Shown here: in pieces, positions 1-6,246 of the stretch
How positions within the stretch are numbered: position 1 is the stretch's first letter
How the letters are laid out: every line of letters begins with the position of its first letter
Assembly (NCBI GenBank): GCA_035527455.1
Contig: DATLAN010000556.1
Coordinates: 1 to 10,301 of the forward strand
DNA length: 10,301 nt
Source of the DNA: DATLAN01 sp035527455
GTDB taxonomy: Bacteria; Planctomycetota; Planctomycetia; Pirellulales; Thermoguttaceae
Direction of reading: 5' to 3'
The notes under the pieces: generated by a model
Databases searched by the model: none
What the model was told of the DNA's origin: nothing
Seen by the model: only the letters and a program-made list of their open reading frames with translations
Translations under genes and position numbers: made by a program

Positions 1-390
1 GGTGGAAGCAATGGTTCGAAGGTTCATCCTCCCACGATCCCCGTTGATGTCGCCTTTCCGTCCGGGAGGACGCGGATCATTTCCGTCGTCGGGTGCCGCC
101 ATCTTCGGCGCGACCGGAACCCCAAACGGCAGGGCCGCCGGCTAATCAGACGACCGAAAGGGCCAAGAAGTTCCCCACCGCTTCGAAGCACGCGGGTGGC
201 ACCGTCGATCTTGCGGAACAGATCATACCATGCCGTTCGACTCATTCGCAAGATCGCCGGTGTTGCCGGGCAACAAGAGGAATTCCGAACATCCGTCCGA
301 TCGCCACACGACCCCATTTGCCGCAATCCTCGGGTGGTTGCGCCACACCGTCGATTATCCGAATGAGCCTTCCTGCGTTTCAGAGAGTTG
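1..390. other. Left-edge stretch with no convincing gene
   Basis: No reading frame here looks like a protein: open frames on both strands are arginine- and proline-rich, lack a Shine-Dalgarno sequence, and show no family motif. The only structure seen is a short GTTGCC/GGCAAC hairpin at 262-274. The stretch lies beyond the REP hairpin and transposase remnant, so it is best read as decayed or intergenic DNA. A gene fragment whose body lies left of the window cannot be excluded. Confidence 0.5.
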
Positions 391-405
391 GTGGGCGGTG
401 CCCAC
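391..405. repeat. REP-like palindrome (GTGGGC-GGT-GCCCAC)
   Basis: A perfect 6-bp stem with a 3-base loop is followed by CCTACGG. Read on the minus strand it gives GGGTGGGCACCGCCCACC, a repeat I recall as very common between planctomycete genes. It lies 30 bases beyond the stop codon of the transposase remnant, the usual arrangement for a REP-associated tyrosine transposase and its REP substrate. In transcripts it could form a hairpin, but no U-tract follows, so I do not call it a terminator. Confidence 0.65.
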
Positions 406-435
406 CCTACGGACAGATATCCCGGGGACACCATA

Positions 436-540
436 CTAGTTTTTGGCCTTGGGAGGACGGCCGCCCTTTTTGGGAAACAGGGGGCGATCGAGGAGCTTTT
501 CCAGTTCTGCGATGAACCGCTTCCCGCCGAGCGGCCAAGA
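436..540 (-). pseudogene. C-terminal remnant of a REP-associated tyrosine transposase (RAYT, Y1/IS200-like)
   Basis: On the minus strand, 34 residues are open from 540 to a TAG at 438-436, with an in-frame TAA at 543-541 just upstream. The peptide contains PLGGKRFIAELEKLL, then DRPLFPKK and a basic GGRPPKAKN end. This matches the usual tail of Y1 transposases of the RAYT group, where a 'GRPLG..F...LE..LGR.L.P.K.GRP' pattern closes the protein. The catalytic HUH and tyrosine motifs are missing, so the gene is dead. The sequence abutting its stop (GGGGACACCATACT, 424-437) and the REP hairpin at 391-405 are both patterns I recall beside such genes. RAYTs mobilise or maintain REP sequences, so the fragment probably records loss of a once complete element. 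The family assignment rests on a short stretch only. Confidence 0.55.
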
Positions 541-600
541 TTATGGCATCTTGCGGCACTTCGGCCTTTGCTGAGGTCAAGAGCAATAGAATGGGTGGTC

Positions 601-1449
601 TCAGAAGCCGAACAGTCCGCCGAGCAGGCTGCGACTCCGGCCGGCCTGCATCACCGCGGACGTGGCGGCCTGGACGAGGATCTCCGATCGCATCGACCGG
701 GAGGTCTCGGCGGCTACGTCGGTGTCTTGGATCTGACTGAAGGCCGAGCTGATGTTCTCCGCCATGCTGTCCAGGACTCTCTGAGACGAGTCGATGGTGT
801 ACTTCTCGAACGCCCCGGCGCGCACTCGGGCTTCCAGGACCTGCCCGCCGGCCGAGTCGAGGATCGACATGGCCTCGGCAAGGTTGCCGCTGGTCAGGCT
901 GGCGCTGCCCCCGCCGGCCAGATCGCTCAGCCGTCCGGCCGCCCCGCCCAGGGCCGAGGTGTTGATGTTCGGCAGCGCCAGCGAGACCGTATCGCCGGCG
1001 TCAGGCGAGAAGACGAACGTGGTGCCGCTGCCGTCGAGAAGATGATTCCCGCCGAAAGACGTGATGTCGCCGATGCGGTCGATGGCGTCCAGCGCGGCGT
1101 CGGTTTCGATTTGCATGGCCTGAAGTTCGGCGTCGCTGTATCCGCTGCTGGCTGCCGACACGACGTTTCCGCGGATGGTGTTCAGCAGGCTGCTGACCTC
1201 GCTCATCGCCGCGTCGGCCGTCCGCACGACGCCACGGGCCCGCGCGGCGTTGGCGCTGGCCTCTTCGATGGCCGTCAGCTCTGCCCGCAGGTTCTCCGCC
1301 GCGATCAACCCGGCCGGATCGTCCGAGCCGGAATTGATCCGGTTCATCGTGGCCAGCCGCACGCTGCTTTGGTTCAGTTGGTTGAATGCCCGAAGAAGAT
1401 TGTGTTGGGTCGTCAGGTCGACCCCGGAAAGGCTACTCCCGATACGCAT
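601..1449 (-). CDS. fliC: Flagellin
   Basis: This 282-residue protein is the likely structural subunit of the flagellar filament, exported by the flagellar type III apparatus. The N-terminal D0/D1 region is clear: a start of MRIGSSLSG, a heptad-like helix, then RINSGSDDPAGLIAAENLRA at about 37-56, equivalent to the flagellin 'RINSAKDDAAGL' hallmark. The C-terminal D1/D0 helix carries DTDVAAETSRSMRSEILVQA at about 243-262. The middle is only about 90 residues, so the variable D2/D3 domains are almost absent and the protein is short for the family. The end (SRSLLGGLFGF) is unusual but keeps the terminal hydrophobic helix. The hook-associated protein FlgL is a less likely alternative. No other flagellar gene lies nearby, so it seems to be a lone flagellin gene. 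The ATG at 1449 is preceded only by a weak GAGA, and a sigma-28-like promoter lies further upstream. Confidence 0.88.
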   Translation of the reverse strand: MRIGSSLSGVDLTTQHNLLRAFNQLNQSSVRLATMNRINSGSDDPAGLIAAENLRAELTAIEEASANAARARGVVRTADAAMSEVSSLLNTIRGNVVSAASSGYSDAELQAMQIETDAALDAIDRIGDITSFGGNHLLDGSGTTFVFSPDAGDTVSLALPNINTSALGGAAGRLSDLAGGGSASLTSGNLAEAMSILDSAGGQVLEARVRAGAFEKYTIDSSQRVLDSMAENISSAFSQIQDTDVAAETSRSMRSEILVQAATSAVMQAGRSRSLLGGLFGF

Positions 1450-1629
1450 GATGTATCTCTGGTGCAGAAGGTTTCATGGGTGTCGTTCATGCGAAGGGTG
1501 CAAGACTATTCAATAAAGCATAGCATATCGCTCCGGCAGGTGCCCTTGGTTGTCGAAGCGGTTTTCGGTCGTGTGGCCCAAAATGCGGCGTGGATTTTCG
1601 GACGGCGATGGTGTACAAATAGCATGTAT

Positions 1630-1656
1630 TTATCCGCCGTGCGGGCGGGCTCTTTG
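1630..1656 (-). promoter_or_regulatory. Candidate sigma-28 (FliA-type) promoter for flagellin
   Basis: On the minus strand CAAAGAGC (1656-1649), an 11-base spacer and GCGGATAA (1637-1630) resemble the sigma-28 consensus TAAAGTTT-N11-GCCGATAA: the AAAG core matches in the -35 and seven of eight bases match in the -10. Flagellin is a classic late sigma-28 gene. The start site would lie about 170 bases before the ATG, which is a long leader, so the match could be fortuitous. Confidence 0.42.
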
Positions 1657-2151
1657 ATAATTCGGCACAACGGCCTTCCTAAGTCTTCCCCGTGGGATCG
1701 TCGATTCCTCCGGGCAACGCTGTCTTCAACGGCCCGCTCGACCCAGCCTGCACCTCTTCATTCGGTCGGGCGGCGAGGAGGTGTTCGAATTGTTTTCTTT
1801 GGAAAAGCGAAATCTCGAAAAAGTGGAAAACAATGCCGTAACGTGCTGTCGTGAAGCGTCTTGCGTCGAGGAAACAAAGGCCCAATCGAACCGATCGACG
1901 CCGGTTTGTCAATGGGCCTTCGAGCGATGCAAGTCTCATCCAGAGAACGACTTGCGCACCGGCACGACCGGCGGCCATCGGCAACCTGGTAGGCGTGTGG
2001 CGGAAAACAATCGCGCCGGGAGCCTTCGCGGCATCCGCCCCTGTTCACGTAACCGTCTGCGGGGAATCAGTTTGCGTCGACCCGCGCGGATTCGAGAGAT
2101 GCCCATTGTTGTCGCGCGACGCTCCAACCGAGAAACAATAGGGCGAATCGA

Positions 2152-2182
2152 AACGTACGTGGCCTTTTCGGCGTGGTACGTT
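2152..2182 (-). terminator. Possible hairpin terminator after the sugar kinase
   Basis: AACGTAC (2152-2158) pairs perfectly with GTACGTT (2176-2182), and the loop holds a second GCC/GGC stem closed by a short A-rich loop on the minus strand. It starts about 30 bases beyond the kinase stop codon. No U-tract follows, so it may be a processing or 3'-end-protecting hairpin instead of a true intrinsic terminator. Confidence 0.28.
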
Positions 2183-2213
2183 CGGGGGAAGCCTTTCGCT
2201 CGGCCGGCCCGTC

Positions 2214-3713
2214 CTACGATGGTCGTTCGTCCTGCCAGAAACCGAGCATGTGGTCGTAGACTCGGGTGAACTCTTCGAGCGCCGCCCGATAGCGCCGGGA
2301 ACTCTCCGGCCGCGGGCGGACGGTCTGGCCGGTGGAGGCTCTTTCGCGGGCGGCAACGGCCGGGTCGGCAATCAGGCCCACGCCGGCCGCGCCGAGCAGG
2401 GCCGCGCCTTTCAATCCGGCCTCCGGCTCGTCGGAAATCTCCAGCGGCACGCCCAACACGTCGGCCTTGATCTGGTTCCACAGTGCGTTGCGGGCGCCGC
2501 CGCCGACGCAGAGCACCCGGTCGACTTCCAGGCCGAGACTGCGGAACAACTGCACGTCGCGGCCCATCGCCAGGGCCACGCCCTCCATGGCCGCGCGGAC
2601 GAAGTGGGGCGCCGTGTGATTGAGCGTGATGCCGAAATACCCGCCCCGGGCCGACGTGTTCTCCCGCCGCCGCTCGCCGAGCATGTAGGGGTAGAAGATC
2701 AGTCCGTCGCTACCCTCGGGCACGTCGGCCGCCATTTCGATCAGCTTCTCGAACGAGACTTCGTCCCCGCGTGCCGAACTCATCAGGTCCTTGCACCACT
2801 TCATGCTCAGCCCGCCGCAGTCGAGGATCGTGAAGGGGATCCAGCCGTCGACGGCGTGCCGCAGGTTCTGCACGGCCGGATGGATCAGCGGTCGGGGGCT
2901 GTGCGTGGCGAACAGGGCGCTGGTGCCGGTCACGTCGGAGGCGATCCCCTCGCCCACGATGCCGAAGCCGAGCATGGAAACGGGGAAGTCGCCCCCGCCG
3001 GCCACCACGGGCGTGCCGGGTCGCAGGCCGGTCTGGTGGGCGGCCTCTTCGGTCACCATGCCGATCACCTCGTGCGAAGCCGACACCGGAGCGAACCGGC
3101 CCAGATCGACCTCGACCGCGTCGGCCAACTCCCGGCAGTAGGCGTCCTGCCGGCAATCCCACAGGAACGAGCCGGAGGCCTCGCTGGGATCGGTGGCCGC
3201 CACGCCGGTCAGCTTGAAGTTGATGAAGTCCTTAGGCACCAGGAACCAGCGTGCCCGGTCGTACGCCGCCGGCTGGTTCTCTTTGTACCAGCGGACCTTC
3301 AGGGCGATCCAGGCGGGGTTGATCGGGTTGGCTGCCTTGGCGGCAAGTTGCGATTCGTCGTGCGTTCGGCGGACCTGCTCGCATTGCGGCCCGCAACGCT
3401 TGTCGCACCAGAGCTGCACCCACTCGGTCGTCACCCGGCCCTGCTCGTCGATGCCCACCGGTCCGTGCATCTGCCCGCACGAAGCGACCGCGGCGATCGA
3501 TTCCGGCGCAACGCCGGTCTCGCTCAACACCTGTTGGATGGCCCGGCAGGTTTCGTCCCACCATGCGACGGGCCGCTGCTGCGCCCAGCCGGGTTGAGGG
3601 CTATCGACCTCGTGCGGGATCTGACCGATGGCGAGGATGTCGCCGTCCTGCGAGAGCACGGCGGCCCGGGCGCTCTGCGTGCCGATATCCAACGCGAGGA
3701 TGTTCTTGCTCAC
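2214..3713 (-). CDS. xylB: Xylulokinase-type FGGY carbohydrate kinase
   Basis: The gene encodes a 499-residue cytosolic sugar kinase that most likely phosphorylates D-xylulose with ATP, feeding the pentose phosphate pathway. The actin-like N-terminal domain starts with the phosphate-1 loop NILALDIGTQSARAA (Asp9). Sugar-contacting SCGQMHGPVGID follows at 78-89 and WVQLWCDKRC at 98-107. The catalytic base region AGGGDFPVSMLG places the putative catalytic Asp at 242, as in XylB enzymes. C-terminal domain motifs include EGVALAMGRDV near 377-387 and the adenosine site CVGGGARNALWNQIKADVLG at 402-421. Length is normal for the family. The start is GTG at 3713, where the conserved domain begins and AGAAGG lies nine bases upstream; longer in-frame starts would cross the palindromic repeat. 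It lies downstream of, and on the same strand as, the beta-propeller gene, so the two may share sugar catabolism. Another FGGY substrate is possible, since specificity cannot be read with certainty. Confidence 0.85.
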   Translation of the reverse strand: MSKNILALDIGTQSARAAVLSQDGDILAIGQIPHEVDSPQPGWAQQRPVAWWDETCRAIQQVLSETGVAPESIAAVASCGQMHGPVGIDEQGRVTTEWVQLWCDKRCGPQCEQVRRTHDESQLAAKAANPINPAWIALKVRWYKENQPAAYDRARWFLVPKDFINFKLTGVAATDPSEASGSFLWDCRQDAYCRELADAVEVDLGRFAPVSASHEVIGMVTEEAAHQTGLRPGTPVVAGGGDFPVSMLGFGIVGEGIASDVTGTSALFATHSPRPLIHPAVQNLRHAVDGWIPFTILDCGGLSMKWCKDLMSSARGDEVSFEKLIEMAADVPEGSDGLIFYPYMLGERRRENTSARGGYFGITLNHTAPHFVRAAMEGVALAMGRDVQLFRSLGLEVDRVLCVGGGARNALWNQIKADVLGVPLEISDEPEAGLKGAALLGAAGVGLIADPAVAARERASTGQTVRPRPESSRRYRAALEEFTRVYDHMLGFWQDERPS

Positions 3714-3782
3714 GGCTGGGAGCCTTCTTGGGGGTGATGCGGACAGATCCTTAAGTTCCGTGCGGAAACAACTTATCCAAGT

Positions 3783-3859
3783 GGGTGGCACGCCCTGAGG
3801 AACGAAGGGCGTGGTTTGGCGGGTTTTCCACGCCCTTCGTTCCTCAGGGCGTGCCACCC
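3783..3859. repeat. Perfect 32-bp inverted repeat with 13-base loop
   Basis: Bases 3783-3814 are the exact reverse complement of 3828-3859, separated by 13 bases. The arm begins GGGTGGCACGCCCTGAGG. It occupies most of the 183-base gap between the beta-propeller gene and the sugar kinase, both on the minus strand. Such a strong hairpin would stop or attenuate readthrough or stabilise the upstream message, but there is no U-tract. It looks like a dispersed REP- or MITE-type palindrome. Its exact symmetry suggests recent arrival or active maintenance. Confidence 0.85.
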
Positions 3860-3896
3860 TCGCTGAAAAATGTACAGGCTATTCCTGCACGGCACC

Positions 3897-4991
3897 TCAC
3901 TCGCCCAGCTTGATCACCGAGATCGTCTGGGGCTCGTCGTGACCGGAGTTGAGCTTGTCGGGCCCGGTGACCATGTCGAAGTTCGCGACGATCAATTCCT
4001 TGCCGCGGACGAGCGGTTCGCCCGGCTGATCCAGGCCGCCTTTCGAGCCGTCGCAATCGGGGCTCTTGGCCAGCACGCTGACCTTGCCCTCGGGCGAGAC
4101 CACGCAGATGGCGTTGTTGGAGAAATCGGCGACGTAGATATTGTCCTTCTCGTCGATGCCCAGCCCGTCGATGCTCTTCATCTTCTCGTCTTGGGCCCAG
4201 CGCTCGTTGGAGGCGACCTTGCCGTCGGCGTCGAAGGTGAGCTTGTGTACGGTAGCGTCGCCGAAGTTGCCTACGTAGAGGTTGCCCTGGCTGTCGAAGA
4301 CCAGGCCGTCGACGCCGTATTGGACGTTCTCGTTGAGGGTCTCGAAGGTGGCCACGAGGTTCTCGTCCTCTCGCGAGTTGAAGACCTTCACCGGCGGGGC
4401 GTCGAGTTCGAAGCGGTACAGCCCGCTGGCCACGGGTTTCTCGGCCACTTTGGGCATCAGGCTTTGCGTGACGTAGACGTGCCCGTCGTGGATGCGGACG
4501 CCGTTGGGGTGGGTCATGCCGTAGGCGACCAGCCTGGCCGCCGCCACGCGGCCGTTCTTGACGATCAGCCGCAAGATCCGGCCCTTGTCGTTCGCCTGGG
4601 CCCAGCCCTGGTTGTCGGCGATGTACAGGTCGCCGTTGGGCGCCGCGTCGATCCCCATCGGACAGGCGACGCCCGTCTCCGGGTGGACCGGCACGATGCA
4701 GAACAGCCGCACCCGGTTCTCTGGATCGATCTTCATCAACACGGCCGGATGGGTCGGGTCGGCGTAGTTCGGGCAGGTCAGGATGATGTTTCCGTCGGCG
4801 TCCAGGGTCATCCCGTCGGGCGTTTGGCAGATCTCGGGCAGCCGGACCAGGAGTTCGGGGGTGACGAGCGAATCTCCATTCTCTTGGGCTGCGACTACCC
4901 CCACCACACAGAGAATCAAGGCAGACAAGGCCGTAACCGTCGATACTCGCGACCGCCGCAGCGTCACCGCGGCGACAAAACGTTGATACAT
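3897..4991 (-). CDS. Secreted SMP-30/gluconolactonase-like beta-propeller protein
   Basis: This 364-residue protein has an N-terminal signal peptide: basic residues to about 15, then ALSALILCVVGVVAA with likely cleavage after Ala35 before QENGD. The mature part is built of repeated beta-propeller blades of the SMP-30/NHL type. Blade motifs are TPDGMTLDADGNIILTC (~57-73), CPMGIDAAPNGDLYIADNQG, HPNGVRIHDGHVYVTQS, YGVDGLVFDSQGNLYVGNFG and SIDGLGIDEKDNIYVADFSN. The family includes calcium-dependent sugar lactonases that open aldonolactones, so periplasmic sugar-lactone hydrolysis is a reasonable guess, although many planctomycete members are uncharacterised. The ATG at 4991 has an excellent GGAGGA six bases upstream. 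A good sigma-70 promoter lies further upstream, and the sugar kinase gene follows on the same strand after the inverted repeat. Confidence 0.78.
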   Translation of the reverse strand: MYQRFVAAVTLRRSRVSTVTALSALILCVVGVVAAQENGDSLVTPELLVRLPEICQTPDGMTLDADGNIILTCPNYADPTHPAVLMKIDPENRVRLFCIVPVHPETGVACPMGIDAAPNGDLYIADNQGWAQANDKGRILRLIVKNGRVAAARLVAYGMTHPNGVRIHDGHVYVTQSLMPKVAEKPVASGLYRFELDAPPVKVFNSREDENLVATFETLNENVQYGVDGLVFDSQGNLYVGNFGDATVHKLTFDADGKVASNERWAQDEKMKSIDGLGIDEKDNIYVADFSNNAICVVSPEGKVSVLAKSPDCDGSKGGLDQPGEPLVRGKELIVANFDMVTGPDKLNSGHDEPQTISVIKLGE

Positions 4992-4997
4992 GGGTCT

Positions 4998-5003
4998 TCC
5001 TCC
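4998..5003 (-). promoter_or_regulatory. Strong ribosome binding site (GGAGGA)
   Basis: GGAGGA lies six bases before the ATG at 4991 on the minus strand. It fixes the start of the beta-propeller gene, and its strength suggests high translation. Confidence 0.8.
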
Positions 5004-5080
5004 TTCGAAACAGGTGTGCTATCCGCCTCGCACCGCACACGATTGCGTGAAATCCCTGGGAAATACCGATACGAACCTCG

Positions 5081-5109
5081 AATATAGCCGTGGACTGTGG
5101 GAGCGTCAA
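5081..5109 (-). promoter_or_regulatory. Sigma-70-like promoter for the beta-propeller gene
   Basis: On the minus strand TTGACG (5109-5104), a 17-base spacer and TATATT (5086-5081) each match the consensus at five of six positions with ideal spacing. Transcription would begin near 5074, giving a leader of about 80 bases before the ATG at 4991. This is the best promoter-like sequence in the window. Confidence 0.65.
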
Positions 5110-5151
5110 TTGTCCCGAGCGTATGCGTGCGCGTGTGGAAGAACGCAGGTC

Positions 5152-5183
5152 GATACGGGGAATCGTATCCCTCGAAGTGAGGG
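5152..5183. repeat. Two small adjacent hairpins in the divergent intergenic region
   Basis: GATACG (5152-5157) pairs with CGTATC (5164-5169), and CCCTC (5169-5173) pairs with GAGGG (5179-5183). They lie between the leftward promoter and the candidate rightward promoter. Either could be a binding site for a dimeric regulator, but no known operator was recognised. Confidence 0.3.
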
Positions 5184-5199
5184 CGACCAGGTTTTGGGC

Positions 5200-5228
5200 T
5201 TGCCCGTAATCTCTCAAGCATTTATATA
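5200..5228 (+). promoter_or_regulatory. Candidate promoter of the rightward arsenic-linked cluster
   Basis: TTGCCC (5200-5205), a 17-base spacer and TATATA (5223-5228) fit a sigma-70 promoter moderately well. Transcription would start near 5236, about 73 bases before the lipoprotein ATG at 5309. An AT-rich near-palindrome, GCATTTATATATGC (5218-5231), overlaps the -10 and is a possible repressor site. No canonical ArsR operator was recognised. Confidence 0.4.
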
Positions 5229-5296
5229 TGCAAAGACGAATATACGAGAAAACGAATACAGCCGTAGCGTGGGTCCTTTTCACGTGCAGTTATCAC

Positions 5297-5301
5297 AGGA
5301 G
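5297..5301 (+). promoter_or_regulatory. Ribosome binding site deciding the lipoprotein start
   Basis: AGGAG lies seven bases before the ATG at 5309. It favours this start over the in-frame ATG at 5228, which has no Shine-Dalgarno sequence, overlaps the candidate -10, and would bury the lipoprotein signal 27 residues in. Confidence 0.75.
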
Positions 5302-5308
5302 CCTGCAA

Positions 5309-6190
5309 ATGAACCAAGCAGCCGTAACCACCACTTGCGTCTTATTGTGCACGATTACATTCAGTGCCATGGTTGGCTGTAATTCGAATACGGCGGCGGA
5401 GCCGGAGAAACAACAGAATACGAAGGTGGTCACGGACGGAACCGAGCCCCCGAAATCGGGGAACCCCGCGGACGAGTCGGGACCACGGAGGCCGCAAAGG
5501 ACCGGAAGCGGTACGGCCGCCAGAGAGAAGGCTGCCGAGGCAGACAAGTATCTATTCGCTCTTTTCCTGAAAGAGGAAAACGATCAAACGGTTGCCATGC
5601 GGAGGGTGCTGGAAGAGGCGATGGAAAAAGTCGCGGACCGAGCGGATTCTGTGGAAGTCAACATAACCGACGCTTCGGAAAAGACGCTCGTCGACGAGTT
5701 TGGCCTCGACTATGCTCCGATGCCGCTGATTCTGGCGTTGGCTCCCAACGGTGCCGTTACCGGCGGCTTCCCGAAGCAGGTCGAAACACAACAGCTCCTG
5801 GAAGCCTTTGCCTCGCCCTGCATGGAGAAGTGCATGAAGCGACTCCAAGAAAACAAGCTGGTGTTCTTGTGCGTACAGAACGCGTCGACCGCGTCGAGTG
5901 ACGCGGCCATGGAGGGAGTTCGCCGGTTCAAGGCGGACGCCCGATTCGCCCAGGCCACGGAGATTGTGATGCTCGATCCGGCCGACGCAGCCGAAGCGAG
6001 GTTTCTCGAGGATCTTCAGGTCGATCCGGGGACGAAAGAGGCCGTCACCGTTTTCCTGGCCCCCGGCGGTGCGCTGGCCATGTACGAAGGCCCCACGGAC
6101 AAGGACGAACTCGTAGCGACACTTCAAAAGGCCAGTTCGGCCTGTGGGCCGGGTAGTTGCGGTCCCGGCGGCTGTCCTCCCCGGGAATAA
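5309..6190 (+). CDS. Lipoprotein with tandem thioredoxin-like folds and a Cys-Gly-Pro tail
   Basis: This 293-residue protein of unknown function has a lipoprotein signal: a hydrophobic stretch ending FSAMVGC, with Cys24 as the lipidated residue. A Pro/Glu/Lys-rich linker (about 25-75) follows, then two thioredoxin-like halves. The first (about 80-160) has KYLFALFLK, then VNITDASEKTLVDEFGL and APMPLILALAPNG, resembling the beta3/cis-proline part of thioredoxin. The usual CxxC position reads KEENDQ, so it cannot act as a disulfide oxidoreductase there. The second half (about 182-273) has NKLVFLCVQN and EAVTVFLAPGG. Cysteines at 171, 175 and 188 precede the C-terminal tail CGPGSCGPGGCPPRE, with Cys279, 284 and 289. 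The next gene is a paralogue, roughly half identical by eye over the shared region. As the first gene of a cluster ending in arsR and acr3, it may be an envelope metalloid- or thiol-binding protein. This is inference. Confidence 0.75.
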   Translation: MNQAAVTTTCVLLCTITFSAMVGCNSNTAAEPEKQQNTKVVTDGTEPPKSGNPADESGPRRPQRTGSGTAAREKAAEADKYLFALFLKEENDQTVAMRRVLEEAMEKVADRADSVEVNITDASEKTLVDEFGLDYAPMPLILALAPNGAVTGGFPKQVETQQLLEAFASPCMEKCMKRLQENKLVFLCVQNASTASSDAAMEGVRRFKADARFAQATEIVMLDPADAAEARFLEDLQVDPGTKEAVTVFLAPGGALAMYEGPTDKDELVATLQKASSACGPGSCGPGGCPPRE

Positions 6191-6246
6191 TGGCGAGCGA
6201 TCGCGGGGTTGGTTGCCTGACCAGAGAAAGATTCGGAGAAAGATCG

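Larger units (their letters stand above)
1450..2213. other. 764-base intergenic stretch without a convincing gene
   Basis: Between the flagellin start and the kinase stop no frame gives a recognisable protein. The best plus-strand frame begins with GTG at 1778-1780 directly against an AGGAGG, which leaves no spacing for initiation, and its product is a low-complexity Arg/Pro-rich sequence. Structures seen are a sigma-28-like promoter, an interrupted hairpin at 1876-1920 (AAAGGCCCA with TGGGCCTT), an interrupted repeat around GCCCATTGTT (2100) and AACAATAGGGC (2134), and the hairpin at 2152-2182. A small RNA or decayed gene is possible but nothing supports one specifically. Confidence 0.5.

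Noticed and set aside
24..434. Minus-strand frame containing SVGWAPPTN
   Set aside because: That peptide is the translation of the REP palindrome itself, a common false protein; the rest has no similarity or coding character.
388..1854. Long plus-strand open frame across the flagellin gene
   Set aside because: It is antisense to a clear flagellin, has no family motif, and its composition is that of a shadow frame in GC-rich DNA.
1876..1920. Interrupted hairpin AAAGGCCCA / TGGGCCTT as a terminator
   Set aside because: It has no U-tract on either strand, a long asymmetric loop, and no gene ending nearby.
1778..2269. GTG- or ATG-started plus-strand frame downstream of an AGGAGG
   Set aside because: AGGAGG directly abuts the GTG, the product turns into Arg-rich low-complexity sequence, and the frame runs into the antisense end of the kinase gene.
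2250..3737. 495-codon plus-strand open frame
   Set aside because: It mirrors the xylulokinase gene, whose FGGY motifs run the whole length of the opposite strand. The His/Ala/Gly/Arg-rich product is typical of an antisense shadow.
3844..5283. 479-codon minus-strand and 405-codon plus-strand frames over the beta-propeller gene
   Set aside because: Both are out of frame with the signal peptide and propeller blades, lack a ribosome binding site, and are low-complexity Arg/Asp/Val-rich.
5228..5308. Upstream ATG extending the lipoprotein by 27 residues
   Set aside because: No Shine-Dalgarno precedes it, it overlaps the candidate -10, and it would hide the lipobox. The ATG at 5309 has AGGAG at seven bases.
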